Shown: positions 1 through 5,008, counted from the stretch's first letter. The stretch: 9,642 nt of DNA from Clostridia bacterium (GCA_900754285.1 CAAECB010000022.1:1-9642); one strand, 5' to 3'. Notes: generated by a model not told the origin, from the letters alone. Translations and numbers: made by a program.

Positions 1-2765
1 AACCAGGAACATACAATCCAACAACATTAGGAAGTCAACAAGTAACAATCCAATATGGAGGACAACAAACAACATTAACAATAAATGTAAAAGACTATGT
101 AACTGGAATAACAATAAACCCAGCAAGTGTAACAGGAAACATAAATGACACATTAGGAACATTGATACAAGCAAATAATATACAATATACTGTAACATAT
201 GCAAAAGCAGGAGCACAAACCCCAGTAACTCTAGCAGAAAGCATGGTATCAGGATATTCAGCAACAAGTACACAAGATCAAAACCTAACAGTAACATACA
301 AAGATACAGACACAGATAGTTATACAAACGGACAAAACTTCACAGCAAACTTAAAAGTAACATTAGCAGACACAATAACAGGAATGACATTACAACAAAC
401 AGGTGCAGTAAAAACAAACTACAAATACAACGAAGAATTTGATGCAACAAATTTAGTAATAGTAGTACACAAACTAAGTGGAGATGTAACTGTACCAGTA
501 ACAAAAGACATGATCAAAAATTATAACAAACAACAATTAGGAAACCAAACAGTTTCAGTAGAATATAATGGAACAACAGTTGGAACAATTAATGCAACTG
601 TAAAAGATTACATAGCAAGTGTTGTAATAACAGCACCAAGCAAAATAACATATAAGTATAATGAAGAATTAGACTTATCAGATGCAAAAGTAACAATAAC
701 AATGGCATCAAAACCAAATGCACCAACAACAATATCAGTAACCCCAAGTATGATAAGTGGATATAATAAAACACAAGTTGGAGCACAAACAGTAACAATA
801 ACATATACAGACAGTGAAAACAAAGTACACAATCAAACATTTGGAGTAACAGTAAAAGACGCAATCAAAACAATCACCTTAGAAAACAACAACTTCAAAA
901 CAAATTACAAATATGGAGAAAACTTAAACCTAAGCGGATTAAGTCTAAAAGTAACAAAAGAAAGTGGAGCAACCACAACAGTTCCAGTAACATCAGGAAT
1001 GATAAGTGGATATAATCCAAACAAACTAGGAAACCAAACATTAACAATAAATTACGAAGGAAAACAATTCACAACAGTTGTAAATGTAGTAGATTATGTA
1101 AAAGACATAACACTAACACCACCAACTAAAAATGAATACAAAATAGGAGAAACATTAAATTTAGTAGGCGGAAGCATTACAGAAAAAATGGCAAGTGGAG
1201 CAAACGGAAGCACAAAAGCATTAACAAATAACATGGTAAGTGGATTTAATAGTACAACCCCAGGTACAAAAAATCTAACAGTAAAATATGTTAAAGACGG
1301 AAAAACATACACAAAAACATTCCAAGTAGCAGTAATAAACACAATAAACCATATTGAAGTAATAGCACCTACAAAAACAAACTACAAATATGGAGAAAAC
1401 TTAAACCTAGCAGGTGGAACAATAAAAATCCATATGGAAGACGGAACAATCAAAACAGTTCCATTAACAGACAAGATGGTAACAGGATATGATAAAACAA
1501 AACCTGGACAACAAATGTTAAAAGTAACATACACAAGTGAAGACAATAAAAAATACGAAGGATATTTCAAAGTAACAGTAGGAGAAGACTACATAAAAGA
1601 CACAAAATTTGTAGCACCTACAAAGAAACAATACAGAATAGGAGACACAATAGATTTAGCAGGAGGATCAATAACAGAAGTGTACGCTAGTGGAAAACTA
1701 GGAAACAAATATGAATTAACAAACAGCATGATAAGTGGATTTGACAGTACAACCCCAGGTACAAAACAAATCACAGTAACATTCAATAACAAAAAATACA
1801 ACTATAGTATAACAGTAAAAGACAAAACATTAGGAATATCAATAAAGACATTACCTAATAAACTAGAATACAAAAAAGGTGAAAACCTAGACTTAACAGG
1901 AGCAACATTAAATGTTGTAAAAGAAAGTGGAACAACAACAATAAAAATAACAGCAAACATGGTATCAGGATATGACAAAAACAAAACAGGAATGCAAGTA
2001 ATAACAGTAACTTACGAAGGATTTACAGCACAATTCAGTGTATTAGTAAAAGAAGAAGTTCAAACAAATCCTGAAAAACCAGATGACAATAAACAAAACA
2101 CACCAGATAACAACAAACCAAATACAACAGACAACAATAAAACAAATACAACAGACAAAAACAATAACAGTACTTCAAACACTACCCCAAGTGTACCAAG
2201 TACAACAAACAGAAACACAACAAATATAAGTAATGAAACAACAACAGAAGAAAATAAAAATGAAACAACAGAAGAAACAACAAACGAAGAAAACAAAAAT
2301 GAAGAAACAAAACAAGAAGAAGATAACAAAAATATACAAGACGAAAACAAAGTACCATTGTTATCAGGAACAAATGACAACAATAACAACAATAACAACA
2401 AAACACCAAAAGACAAAGGAACAATAAGTATTCAAGGATTATTAAACATATTAGGATTACTATTAGCACTATTAGCTTTAGCATTTATCATAATTATATT
2501 AGCTAAACGCAGAAACAATGTAAAAATTTACATTGAAGAAGGAGACGAAAAAGTCTTAGTAGGAAAAGAAAAAGTAACAAAAGACAATAGAGAATTAGAC
2601 CTAAATAAATATTACAACAAATATAAAGAAGATGAATACAAAATAGTATTATCAAAATCAATCAGTAAGAAATTAGACAAGAAAACTGTAAATCTTACAG
2701 TACATGACAAAAAAGAAAGTTTCGTAGTAGATTACGATTCAAAAGAATACATTTATAGAACATAA
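1..2765 (+). CDS. Ig-like (Big_3-type) repeat surface protein, 5' end outside window
   Basis: The frame is open from the first complete codon at position 3 to TAA at 2763-2765, giving 920 codons. No true start is visible: the TTG at 162 has no Shine-Dalgarno site and lies inside a repeat, so the gene begins upstream. A partial repeat (to about 101) is followed by eight repeats of 76-92 residues. They carry the group 3 bacterial Ig-like signature: Y-K-x-G-E-x-L-x-L near the start, M-[IV]-S-G-[YF] in the middle, and G-x-[QK]-x-[IVL]-T-V-x-Y late. Next come an Asn/Thr/Glu/Lys-rich linker (2061-2435), one hydrophobic helix (2436-2504) ending in AKRR, and a charged tail of about 86 residues that should be cytoplasmic. 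There is no LPXTG motif, so anchoring is by the helix. A role as adhesin, stalk or cell-wall-spanning protein is inference from the domain type. Confidence 0.88.
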   Translation, partial: PGTYNPTTLGSQQVTIQYGGQQTTLTINVKDYVTGITINPASVTGNINDTLGTLIQANNIQYTVTYAKAGAQTPVTLAESMVSGYSATSTQDQNLTVTYKDTDTDSYTNGQNFTANLKVTLADTITGMTLQQTGAVKTNYKYNEEFDATNLVIVVHKLSGDVTVPVTKDMIKNYNKQQLGNQTVSVEYNGTTVGTINATVKDYIASVVITAPSKITYKYNEELDLSDAKVTITMASKPNAPTTISVTPSMISGYNKTQVGAQTVTITYTDSENKVHNQTFGVTVKDAIKTITLENNNFKTNYKYGENLNLSGLSLKVTKESGATTTVPVTSGMISGYNPNKLGNQTLTINYEGKQFTTVVNVVDYVKDITLTPPTKNEYKIGETLNLVGGSITEKMASGANGSTKALTNNMVSGFNSTTPGTKNLTVKYVKDGKTYTKTFQVAVINTINHIEVIAPTKTNYKYGENLNLAGGTIKIHMEDGTIKTVPLTDKMVTGYDKTKPGQQMLKVTYTSEDNKKYEGYFKVTVGEDYIKDTKFVAPTKKQYRIGDTIDLAGGSITEVYASGKLGNKYELTNSMISGFDSTTPGTKQITVTFNNKKYNYSITVKDKTLGISIKTLPNKLEYKKGENLDLTGATLNVVKESGTTTIKITANMVSGYDKNKTGMQVITVTYEGFTAQFSVLVKEEVQTNPEKPDDNKQNTPDNNKPNTTDNNKTNTTDKNNNSTSNTTPSVPSTTNRNTTNISNETTTEENKNETTEETTNEENKNEETKQEEDNKNIQDENKVPLLSGTNDNNNNNNNKTPKDKGTISIQGLLNILGLLLALLALAFIIIILAKRRNNVKIYIEEGDEKVLVGKEKVTKDNRELDLNKYYNKYKEDEYKIVLSKSISKKLDKKTVNLTVHDKKESFVVDYDSKEYIYRT
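102..2060 (+). repeat. Eight tandem Ig-like repeats within the surface protein
   Basis: Repeat starts by protein alignment are 102, 378, 615, 867, 1101, 1347, 1596 and 1833, with the last ending near 2060. Spacing is 228-252 bases except for the first, at 276. The first is the most diverged and lacks the Y-K-x-G motif. Repeats 5 and 7 resemble each other most (both have GGSITE, YASG or MASG, and SGF-[ND]-STTPGTK), and repeats 4 and 8 share a V-x-KESG block. This suggests duplication of pairs or larger units. Confidence 0.85.
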
Positions 2766-2777
2766 GCAAAAAAAGAG

Positions 2778-2902
2778 CTAAACAAGGCACCCCAGCCAAG
2801 TTTAGAAAGAAAGAACAAAGAAAAGGCTAAACAAGGCACCCCAGCCAAGTTTAGAAAAGAAAAACAAAAAAAAATAAACAAGGTTTCCACAACCGAGTTT
2901 AG
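2778..2902. repeat. Three tandem hairpin elements after the surface-protein gene
   Basis: Three copies lie at 2778-2805, 2827-2854 and 2875-2901, 47-49 bases apart. Each has outer arms [C]TAAAC and GTTTA[G], a 2x2 internal loop (AA/AA or AA/GA), and an inner stem. Copies 1 and 2 have GGC/GCC around ACCCCA; copy 3 has GGTT/AACC around TCCAC, so pairing is kept although the bases differ. Read on the plus strand they lack a T-run. On the minus strand copies 1 and 3 are followed by T-rich tracts (copy 3 by about nine T), so they could stop leftward transcription. Otherwise they would be 3' UTR structures of the upstream gene. Confidence 0.6.
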
Positions 2903-2905
2903 AAA

Positions 2906-3174
2906 AAACAAAAAGAAAAAGAGCACAAAAAATATGTTAGTAAATAAAAAATTACAATAAGAAAGTAGACAGAACAAAGTAGTAGTACTAAAAAATACAA
3001 CCAAAGAAAAACTAAAAAAGATAACATAAGAAAAGTATAGAAGAAAAAATAACTAAAGTAAAACAATTATAAAAACAAAAAGAAAAAAGAGTATAAAAAT
3101 AAATACACAAATAAAAAAAGCAGAAATGCAAATAAATAAAAAACATGTTAAAATAAAAAATAATTATTAATAAA
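2906..3174. other. A-rich intergenic stretch, no gene seen
   Basis: This stretch is dominated by A on the plus strand with scattered short words. No reading frame has a ribosome site or protein-like composition, and I see no clear promoter or strong hairpin. The long minus-strand frames here are the mirror image of the A-richness (Phe/Leu/Ser strings). Confidence 0.6.
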
Positions 3175-3186
3175 TCAAGCGCTTGA
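3175..3186. other. 12-bp perfect palindrome
   Basis: TCAAGCGCTTGA is a perfect dyad in an otherwise A-rich region, about 45 bases before the hairpin array. It could be a protein-binding site. A degenerate CTAAA...TTTAG hairpin follows at 3191-3219, with outer arms like those of the 2778-2902 elements. No function can be assigned. Confidence 0.3.
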
Positions 3187-3226
3187 AAAACTAAATAAAA
3201 AGGATCCAAATAAGTTTAGAAAGCAA

Positions 3227-3460
3227 GGAAAGTTTACTATTACAGGATAGATATATATAAACCTGGTAATATCCTGTAAAGTAAATAAGTACAATACTAA
3301 GGTAGTTGGAAAGTTTGAAATTCAGGATAGATATATATAAACCTGGTAATATTCTGAAAAGCAAACAAGTACAATACTAAGGTAAAAGGAAAGTTTGTTA
3401 TTACAGGATAGAATATATAAAACCCGGTTATATTCTGTAAAACAAGCAAGTACATACTAA
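3227..3460 (+). repeat. Three tandem ~80-base units (hairpins A-C)
   Basis: The units start at the shared GGAAAGTTT at 3227, 3308 and 3388. Each contains hairpin arms around the conserved loop, then AAGTACAATACTAAGG (shortened to AAGTACATACTAA in the third). That trailing segment can fold as a small AGTA/TACT stem. Units A and B are nearly identical outside their compensated stem positions. C has the variant loop core ACCCGGT instead of ACCTGGT. Confidence 0.8.
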
Positions 3461-3472
3461 AATAGGAATAGC

Positions 3473-3518
3473 TGCAATATATGGTAGATATATATACCTG
3501 GTTATATCATATAAAGCA
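3473..3518 (+). ncRNA. Hairpin D of the array
   Basis: The outer pair TGC/GCA flanks an AA/AA internal loop and the stem TATATGGTA/TATCATATA, which has one G-U pair. The loop holds the ATATATAxACCTGGT core. The surrounding TAGGAATA and TATATCCCTA can pair imperfectly outside it. Confidence 0.55.
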
Positions 3519-3527
3519 CATATATCC

Positions 3528-3594
3528 CTATAAACTGTGAAATAAGAGACATATATATTAACCTGGTAAATCTCTTATAATCAGTAATATATAG
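3528..3594 (+). ncRNA. Hairpin E of the array
   Basis: The arms are CTATA (3528-3532), ACTG (3534-3537) and ATAAGAGA (3542-3549), opposite TCTCTTAT (3571-3578), CAGT (3582-3585) and TATAG (3590-3594). The loop carries the conserved AACCTGGTAA. All pairs are Watson-Crick. Confidence 0.6.
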
Positions 3595-3606
3595 CTATAT
3601 AAAATA

Positions 3607-3676
3607 GGTAAAAGTAACTGTTGTATGAGAAAAAATATATAAACCTGGTATTTTTTCATATAACAGAACTAATACC
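3607..3676 (+). ncRNA. Hairpin F of the array, longest stem
   Basis: Going inward the paired blocks are GGTA/TACC, AGT/ACT, CTGTT/AACAG and TATGAGAAAA/TTTTTTCATA (one G-U), separated by small internal loops. The apex is TATATAAACCTGGTA. This is the clearest single fold in the array. Confidence 0.65.
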
Positions 3677-3682
3677 ATATAA

Positions 3683-3710
3683 TTTAAAATTGCGCGCAAA
3701 AAATTTTAAA
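3683..3710. other. AT-rich inverted repeat with GC-alternating loop
   Basis: TTTAAAATT (3683-3691) and AATTTTAAA (3702-3710) flank a loop beginning GCGCGC. The nested TTGCGCGCAA (3690-3699) is itself a perfect palindrome. It sits just after the hairpin array and could mark its end, but there is no plus-strand T-run to call a terminator. Confidence 0.35.
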
Positions 3711-3729
3711 AAAAATTAAAAAATAATTG

Positions 3730-3762
3730 AAAAAATGGCAAAAAAAGACTTGAAAAGTGCCA
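3730..3762 (-). terminator. Possible weak terminator of the minus-strand small gene
   Basis: Read leftward, TGGCA and TGCCA arms (3758-3762 and 3736-3740) are followed by six T (3735-3730). The interior holds a small ACTT/AAGT stem. It lies about 50 bases beyond the stop of the minus-strand gene. The loop is long, so the call is tentative. Confidence 0.4.
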
Positions 3763-3809
3763 AAATTTTTAAAAAATCACGTTTTCAGGTCTATTTGCCA
3801 TGCCTATAA

Positions 3810-4049
3810 TTAATTCAAAGAGCTAAGGCTATTCATATAAATAGAATAAGTTTGTTCACCAATAGCAGTAGAATAATTTTTCATACGATTATCTTCACAA
3901 TATATGTCAATGTTCTCACCATTAAGACTAATAGTAGCAGAACCCATATACGTTTTTTCATGAGTTTTACCAAACAATTTAGATTGCACAGGATGAAGCA
4001 AAAAAACCTCATAATGATGCAAATCTACAGGTTTTATGGAAAACTGCAT
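3810..4049 (-). CDS. Small hypothetical protein (79 aa)
   Basis: I chose the ATG at 4049-4047 because GAAAGGA (4065-4059) lies 9 bases upstream. The in-frame TTG at 4067 overlaps that site and is less likely. The protein begins MQFSIKPVDLHHYEVFLLHP and ends SSLN. It is mixed polar/hydrophobic with several Tyr, His and Met, one Cys, and no membrane helix or signal peptide, and the alternating pattern suggests beta strands. I do not recognise the family. Unlike the other minus-strand frames here, it has normal amino-acid composition, a ribosome site, a promoter candidate (4128-4156) and a possible terminator (3730-3762). It is the only protein gene on this strand and sits between the two RNA-rich regions. 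Confidence 0.68.
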   Translation of the reverse strand: MQFSIKPVDLHHYEVFLLHPVQSKLFGKTHEKTYMGSATISLNGENIDIYCEDNRMKNYSTAIGEQTYSIYMNSLSSLN

Positions 4050-4127
4050 AATTAAACATCCTTTCAAATAAAATTAAAGTTTAAAATCTAAGCATAGTAT
4101 ATGCAAAAATCAAAACAATACTCATAA

Positions 4128-4156
4128 ATTATAACACAATTAACATAAAAAGTAAA
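4128..4156 (-). promoter_or_regulatory. Promoter of the 79-aa minus-strand gene
   Basis: On the minus strand, TTTACT (-35, 4156-4151) is followed by 17 bases and then TATAAT (-10, 4133-4128). Transcription would start near 4121 and leave a leader of about 70 bases. The leader contains the dyad GCATA-3-TATGC at 4104-4092. Confidence 0.55.
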
Positions 4157-4192
4157 CAAAAATATAAAAATTACAAAAGTAAGAGATTAATC

Positions 4193-4230
4193 AAAAAAAG
4201 TGAAGTAAGTGCCACTAACACAAACTTCAC
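4193..4230 (-). terminator. Rho-independent terminator, leftward
   Basis: The perfect 7-bp arms GTGAAGT (minus strand, 4230-4224) and ACTTCAC (4206-4200) enclose a second AGTG/CACT stem and are followed at once by seven T (4199-4193). It lies downstream of the first antisense promoter and just before the 79-aa gene's promoter. It could stop antisense read-through and insulate that gene. Confidence 0.7.
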
Positions 4231-4260
4231 ATATGATTACAAATTACACGACTTTTGTAA

Positions 4261-4311
4261 TTGCTAAAACTTATAGTAAGTTACTACATAGTAAAACATT
4301 TAAGTAATTAG
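4261..4311 (+). pseudogene. Degraded copy of the small hydrophobic toxin
   Basis: The frame reads LLKLIVSYYIVKHLSN then TAG. It aligns without gaps to the last 16 residues of the intact toxin (11 of 16 identical, including IVKHLSN). An in-frame TAA lies immediately before the TTG. There is no Shine-Dalgarno site, and no TTGACA-type promoter precedes it. Relative to the intact copy, the sequence before the TTG is one base shorter, which breaks the frame. A 24-codon ATG frame (from 4234) runs through here in another phase, but it is not hydrophobic and has no ribosome site. Confidence 0.6.
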
Positions 4312-4315
4312 CAAA

Positions 4316-4398
4316 AGAAAAAGACTAGGAAAAATGTTTTGACAGACATTCCTAGTCTTTTTTAGGTTCATTTTTTGAAAGACTTACTTGCAATTGCT
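4316..4398 (-). ncRNA. Antisense (antitoxin-type) RNA, copy 1
   Basis: The boundaries are inferred: start about 7 bases past the -10 box at 4410-4405, end at the two-way terminator. Its 5' end would carry the complement of the TTGCTAA repeat (4394-4400). On the DNA, 4381-4401 repeats 4250-4268 in direct orientation with a 2-base gap, so this RNA is complementary to the degraded toxin copy. Read-through would end at the terminator at 4193-4230. Confidence 0.6.
4318..4362. terminator. Two-way terminator of module copy 1
   Basis: A 14-bp stem (AAAAAGACTAGGAA at 4318-4331 with TTCCTAGTCTTTTT at 4349-4362) carries A-runs on the left and T-runs on the right. It can therefore act as a rho-independent terminator in both directions. 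An alternative inner pairing AATGT/ACATT is possible in the loop. Confidence 0.85.
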
Positions 4399-4404
4399 AA
4401 ATAT

Positions 4405-4433
4405 ATATTAGCACACATTTTATTATATGTCAA
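4405..4433 (-). promoter_or_regulatory. Antisense promoter, copy 1
   Basis: On the minus strand: TTGACA (4433-4428), a 17-base spacer, then TAATAT (4410-4405). It is almost identical to the copy 2 promoter, including the spacer. The -10 box lies inside a TGCTAA-7-TTAGCA dyad. Confidence 0.8.
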
Positions 4434-4473
4434 TAAACAAATTCATAGAATAGTATATAAACCAATAAGTTAA

Positions 4474-4505
4474 TTGACAATATAAAATAAATATATTAAT
4501 ATAAT
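4474..4505 (+). promoter_or_regulatory. Toxin promoter (module copy 2)
   Basis: TTGACA (4474-4479) is followed at 17 bases by TAATAT (4497-4502), the same combination as in the antisense promoters. An overlapping TATAAT (4500-4505) would need a 20-base spacer. Transcription would start near 4509. Confidence 0.7.
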
Positions 4506-4507
4506 CA

Positions 4508-4537
4508 TGCCGACTTGCTAAGAGGCAGGAAGGAGGG
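4508..4537 (+). promoter_or_regulatory. Toxin mRNA 5' hairpin and Shine-Dalgarno site
   Basis: TGCC (4508-4511) and GGCA (4524-4527) form a small stem at the probable 5' end. Its loop displays TTGCTAA (4515-4521). The very strong site AAGGAGGG (4530-4537) follows, 6 bases before the TTG start. The displayed heptamer is complementary to TTAGCAA at the end of the toxin frame (4609-4615) and to the antisense 5' end, so fold-back and antisense contact are both possible. Confidence 0.55.
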
Positions 4538-4569
4538 TCAACATTGAATGACTTAATAAAGTTGCTAAA
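4538..4569 (+). repeat. Direct repeat a, over the toxin start codon
   Basis: The blocks TCAACATT, TGACTTAAT and TTGCTAAA occur here and again at 4664-4697, separated by 3-4 and 4-5 bases. The repeat covers the region from just after the Shine-Dalgarno site through codon 9. Because the second copy is transcribed from the opposite strand, the two RNAs are complementary here. Confidence 0.85.
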
Positions 4570-4612
4570 ACTTTTATTGATTTACTTAATCGTAAAGCAT
4601 TTAAGTAATTAG
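4544..4612 (+). CDS. Candidate type I toxin, 22-aa hydrophobic peptide
   Basis: TTG start, TAG stop, 22 residues. The peptide begins MNDLIKLL, has a Leu/Ile-rich core with Lys spaced along it, and ends IVKHLSN. This fits a short membrane-active peptide of the kind made by type I toxin-antitoxin loci (Fst, Ibs and Txp types). It is shorter than Fst, and I do not claim sequence homology. The TTG is preferred because AAGGAGGG lies at ideal distance; the nearby ATG at 4548 stops after two codons. The C-terminal 16 codons are conserved in the degraded copy (4261-4311), with both synonymous and conservative changes. The gene has its own promoter, a leader hairpin, a shared two-way terminator and a convergent antisense RNA. 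Membrane toxicity is inference. Confidence 0.68.
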   Translation: MNDLIKLLKLLLIYLIVKHLSN

Positions 4613-4613
4613 C

Positions 4614-4694
4614 AAAAAAAAAGACTAGGATTTGTTTAGAGACACACCTAGTCTTTTTTTGGTTCAACATTTACTTGACTTAATTGTAATTGCT
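4614..4694 (-). ncRNA. Antitoxin antisense RNA, copy 2
   Basis: About 80 bases, inferred from the -10 box at 4706-4701 and the two-way terminator. Its 5' half is the complement of direct repeat b (4664-4697), so it can pair with the toxin mRNA across the start codon. Its 3' half is the terminator hairpin, where the two RNAs truly overlap. Pairing would block ribosome entry, as known for the RNA II/RNA I pair of the fst (par) system. Confidence 0.7.
4616..4660. terminator. Two-way terminator of module copy 2
   Basis: AAAAAAAGACTAGG (4616-4629) pairs with CCTAGTCTTTTTTT (4647-4660) in a 14-bp stem with T-runs in both directions. It ends both the toxin mRNA and the antisense RNA. The stem matches copy 1 although the loop differs, which indicates selection on the fold. 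Confidence 0.9.
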
Positions 4695-4697
4695 AAA
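4664..4697 (+). repeat. Direct repeat b, encoding the antitoxin 5' half
   Basis: This is the second copy of the TCAACATT / TGACTTAAT / TTGCTAAA series found at 4538-4569. It lies between the terminator and the antisense promoter. It corresponds in position to the second direct repeat of par-type loci. Confidence 0.85.
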
Positions 4698-4700
4698 TAT

Positions 4701-4729
4701 ATATTAGCACATATTTTATTATATGTCAA
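4701..4729 (-). promoter_or_regulatory. Antisense promoter, copy 2
   Basis: On the minus strand: TTGACA (4729-4724), 17 bases, TAATAT (4706-4701). A perfect dyad TGCTAA-7-TTAGCA (4691-4709) spans the -10 box and start site. It could be an operator or simply a by-product of the TTGCTAA repeat. Confidence 0.82.
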
Positions 4730-4734
4730 ATAAA

Positions 4735-5008
4735 ATATTTTATGAAACGCATACAAAAAATAAAAAGAGCCAGCAACAAAAATAAAAAAAGAACCAACAA
4801 AAAACATAAAAAAATATCGAAAAAAAACGAAAAAAGAAGATTAAATAAAAACGTCGAAAAGCAGCAATCCCTAACGAAAAAAGCAAAAAAAAGACGAAAA
4901 TGTAACACAAAAATAAAACAAATGTAAAAAAAGAAAGTTTAGAAAACAAACCGCCAATTTCCGTAGCTTTTAAATAAATAAAATATATATAATATAAAAA
5001 AACACAGA
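4735..5008. other. A-rich spacer, no convincing gene
   Basis: The plus strand is poly-purine and A-dominated. A 61-codon frame (4742-4927) is almost entirely Lys/Asn/Arg and has no Shine-Dalgarno site, so it is best explained by composition. A more mixed segment near 4937-4970 (GTTTAGAAAACAAACCGCC and following bases) stands out and contains GTTTAGAAA, also found beside the 2778-2902 hairpins. Its role is unknown. Confidence 0.5.

Larger units (their letters stand above)
3233..3676 (+). ncRNA. Six-hairpin structured RNA with conserved apical loop (unrecognised)
   Basis: Six hairpins (A 3233-3285, B 3313-3366, C 3393-3447, D 3473-3518, E 3528-3594, F 3607-3676) share an apical loop close to GATATATATAAACCTGGTAA, with an invariant ACCYGGT core. 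The stems differ but always pair. Inner stems are TTACAGGATA/TATCCTGTAA in A, TATATGGTA/TATCATATA in D, ATAAGAGA/TCTCTTAT in E and TATGAGAAAA/TTTTTTCATA in F. Outer stems also co-vary: TTTAC/GTAAA, GTTTG/CAAAC, GTTTGTT/AACAAGC, TGC/GCA, ACTG/CAGT, CTGTT/AACAG. The wobble pairs I find (in B, C, D and F) are G-U when read on the plus strand and would be A-C on the minus strand, so the RNA is most likely plus-sense. No promoter was found just upstream, so it may be part of the surface-protein 3' UTR. It matches no RNA family I can name. Confidence 0.65.
4241..4730. repeat. Duplicated toxin-antitoxin module, two ~296-base units
   Basis: Matching landmarks repeat at a spacing of about 296 bases: TTGCTAA at 4261 and 4562, the AAGTAATTAGCAAAA end at 4303 and 4603, the GACTAGG terminators at 4318 and 4616, the antisense start region at 4394 and 4690, and the TGTCAA boxes at 4428 and 4724. 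The toxin 5' half (promoter, leader, Shine-Dalgarno, start) is not conserved in the first unit. Confidence 0.85.

Noticed and set aside
589..2484. Minus-strand frames opposite the Ig-repeat gene
   Set aside because: They repeat with the same period as the Ig domains and are antisense shadows.
162..2765. TTG at 162 as the start of the Ig-repeat gene
   Set aside because: The same frame is open and repeat-like back to position 3, and there is no ribosome site before 162. The gene starts outside the window.
3227..3676. CRISPR array
   Set aside because: The constant part is a loop inside variable pairing arms, spacing ranges from 63 to 84 bases, and flanking segments are also repeated. Spacers of a CRISPR array would not pair around each repeat.
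3852..4055. 67-codon plus-strand frame opposite the 79-aa gene
   Set aside because: There is no ribosome site before its start, while the minus-strand frame has a promoter, Shine-Dalgarno site and normal composition.
4234..4308. 24-codon ATG frame through the first module copy
   Set aside because: It has no Shine-Dalgarno site, is not hydrophobic and is in a different phase from the conserved LLKL...KHLSN frame.
4742..4927. 61-codon plus-strand frame rich in Lys and Asn
   Set aside because: Composition follows directly from the A-rich DNA. There is no Shine-Dalgarno site and no recognisable pattern.
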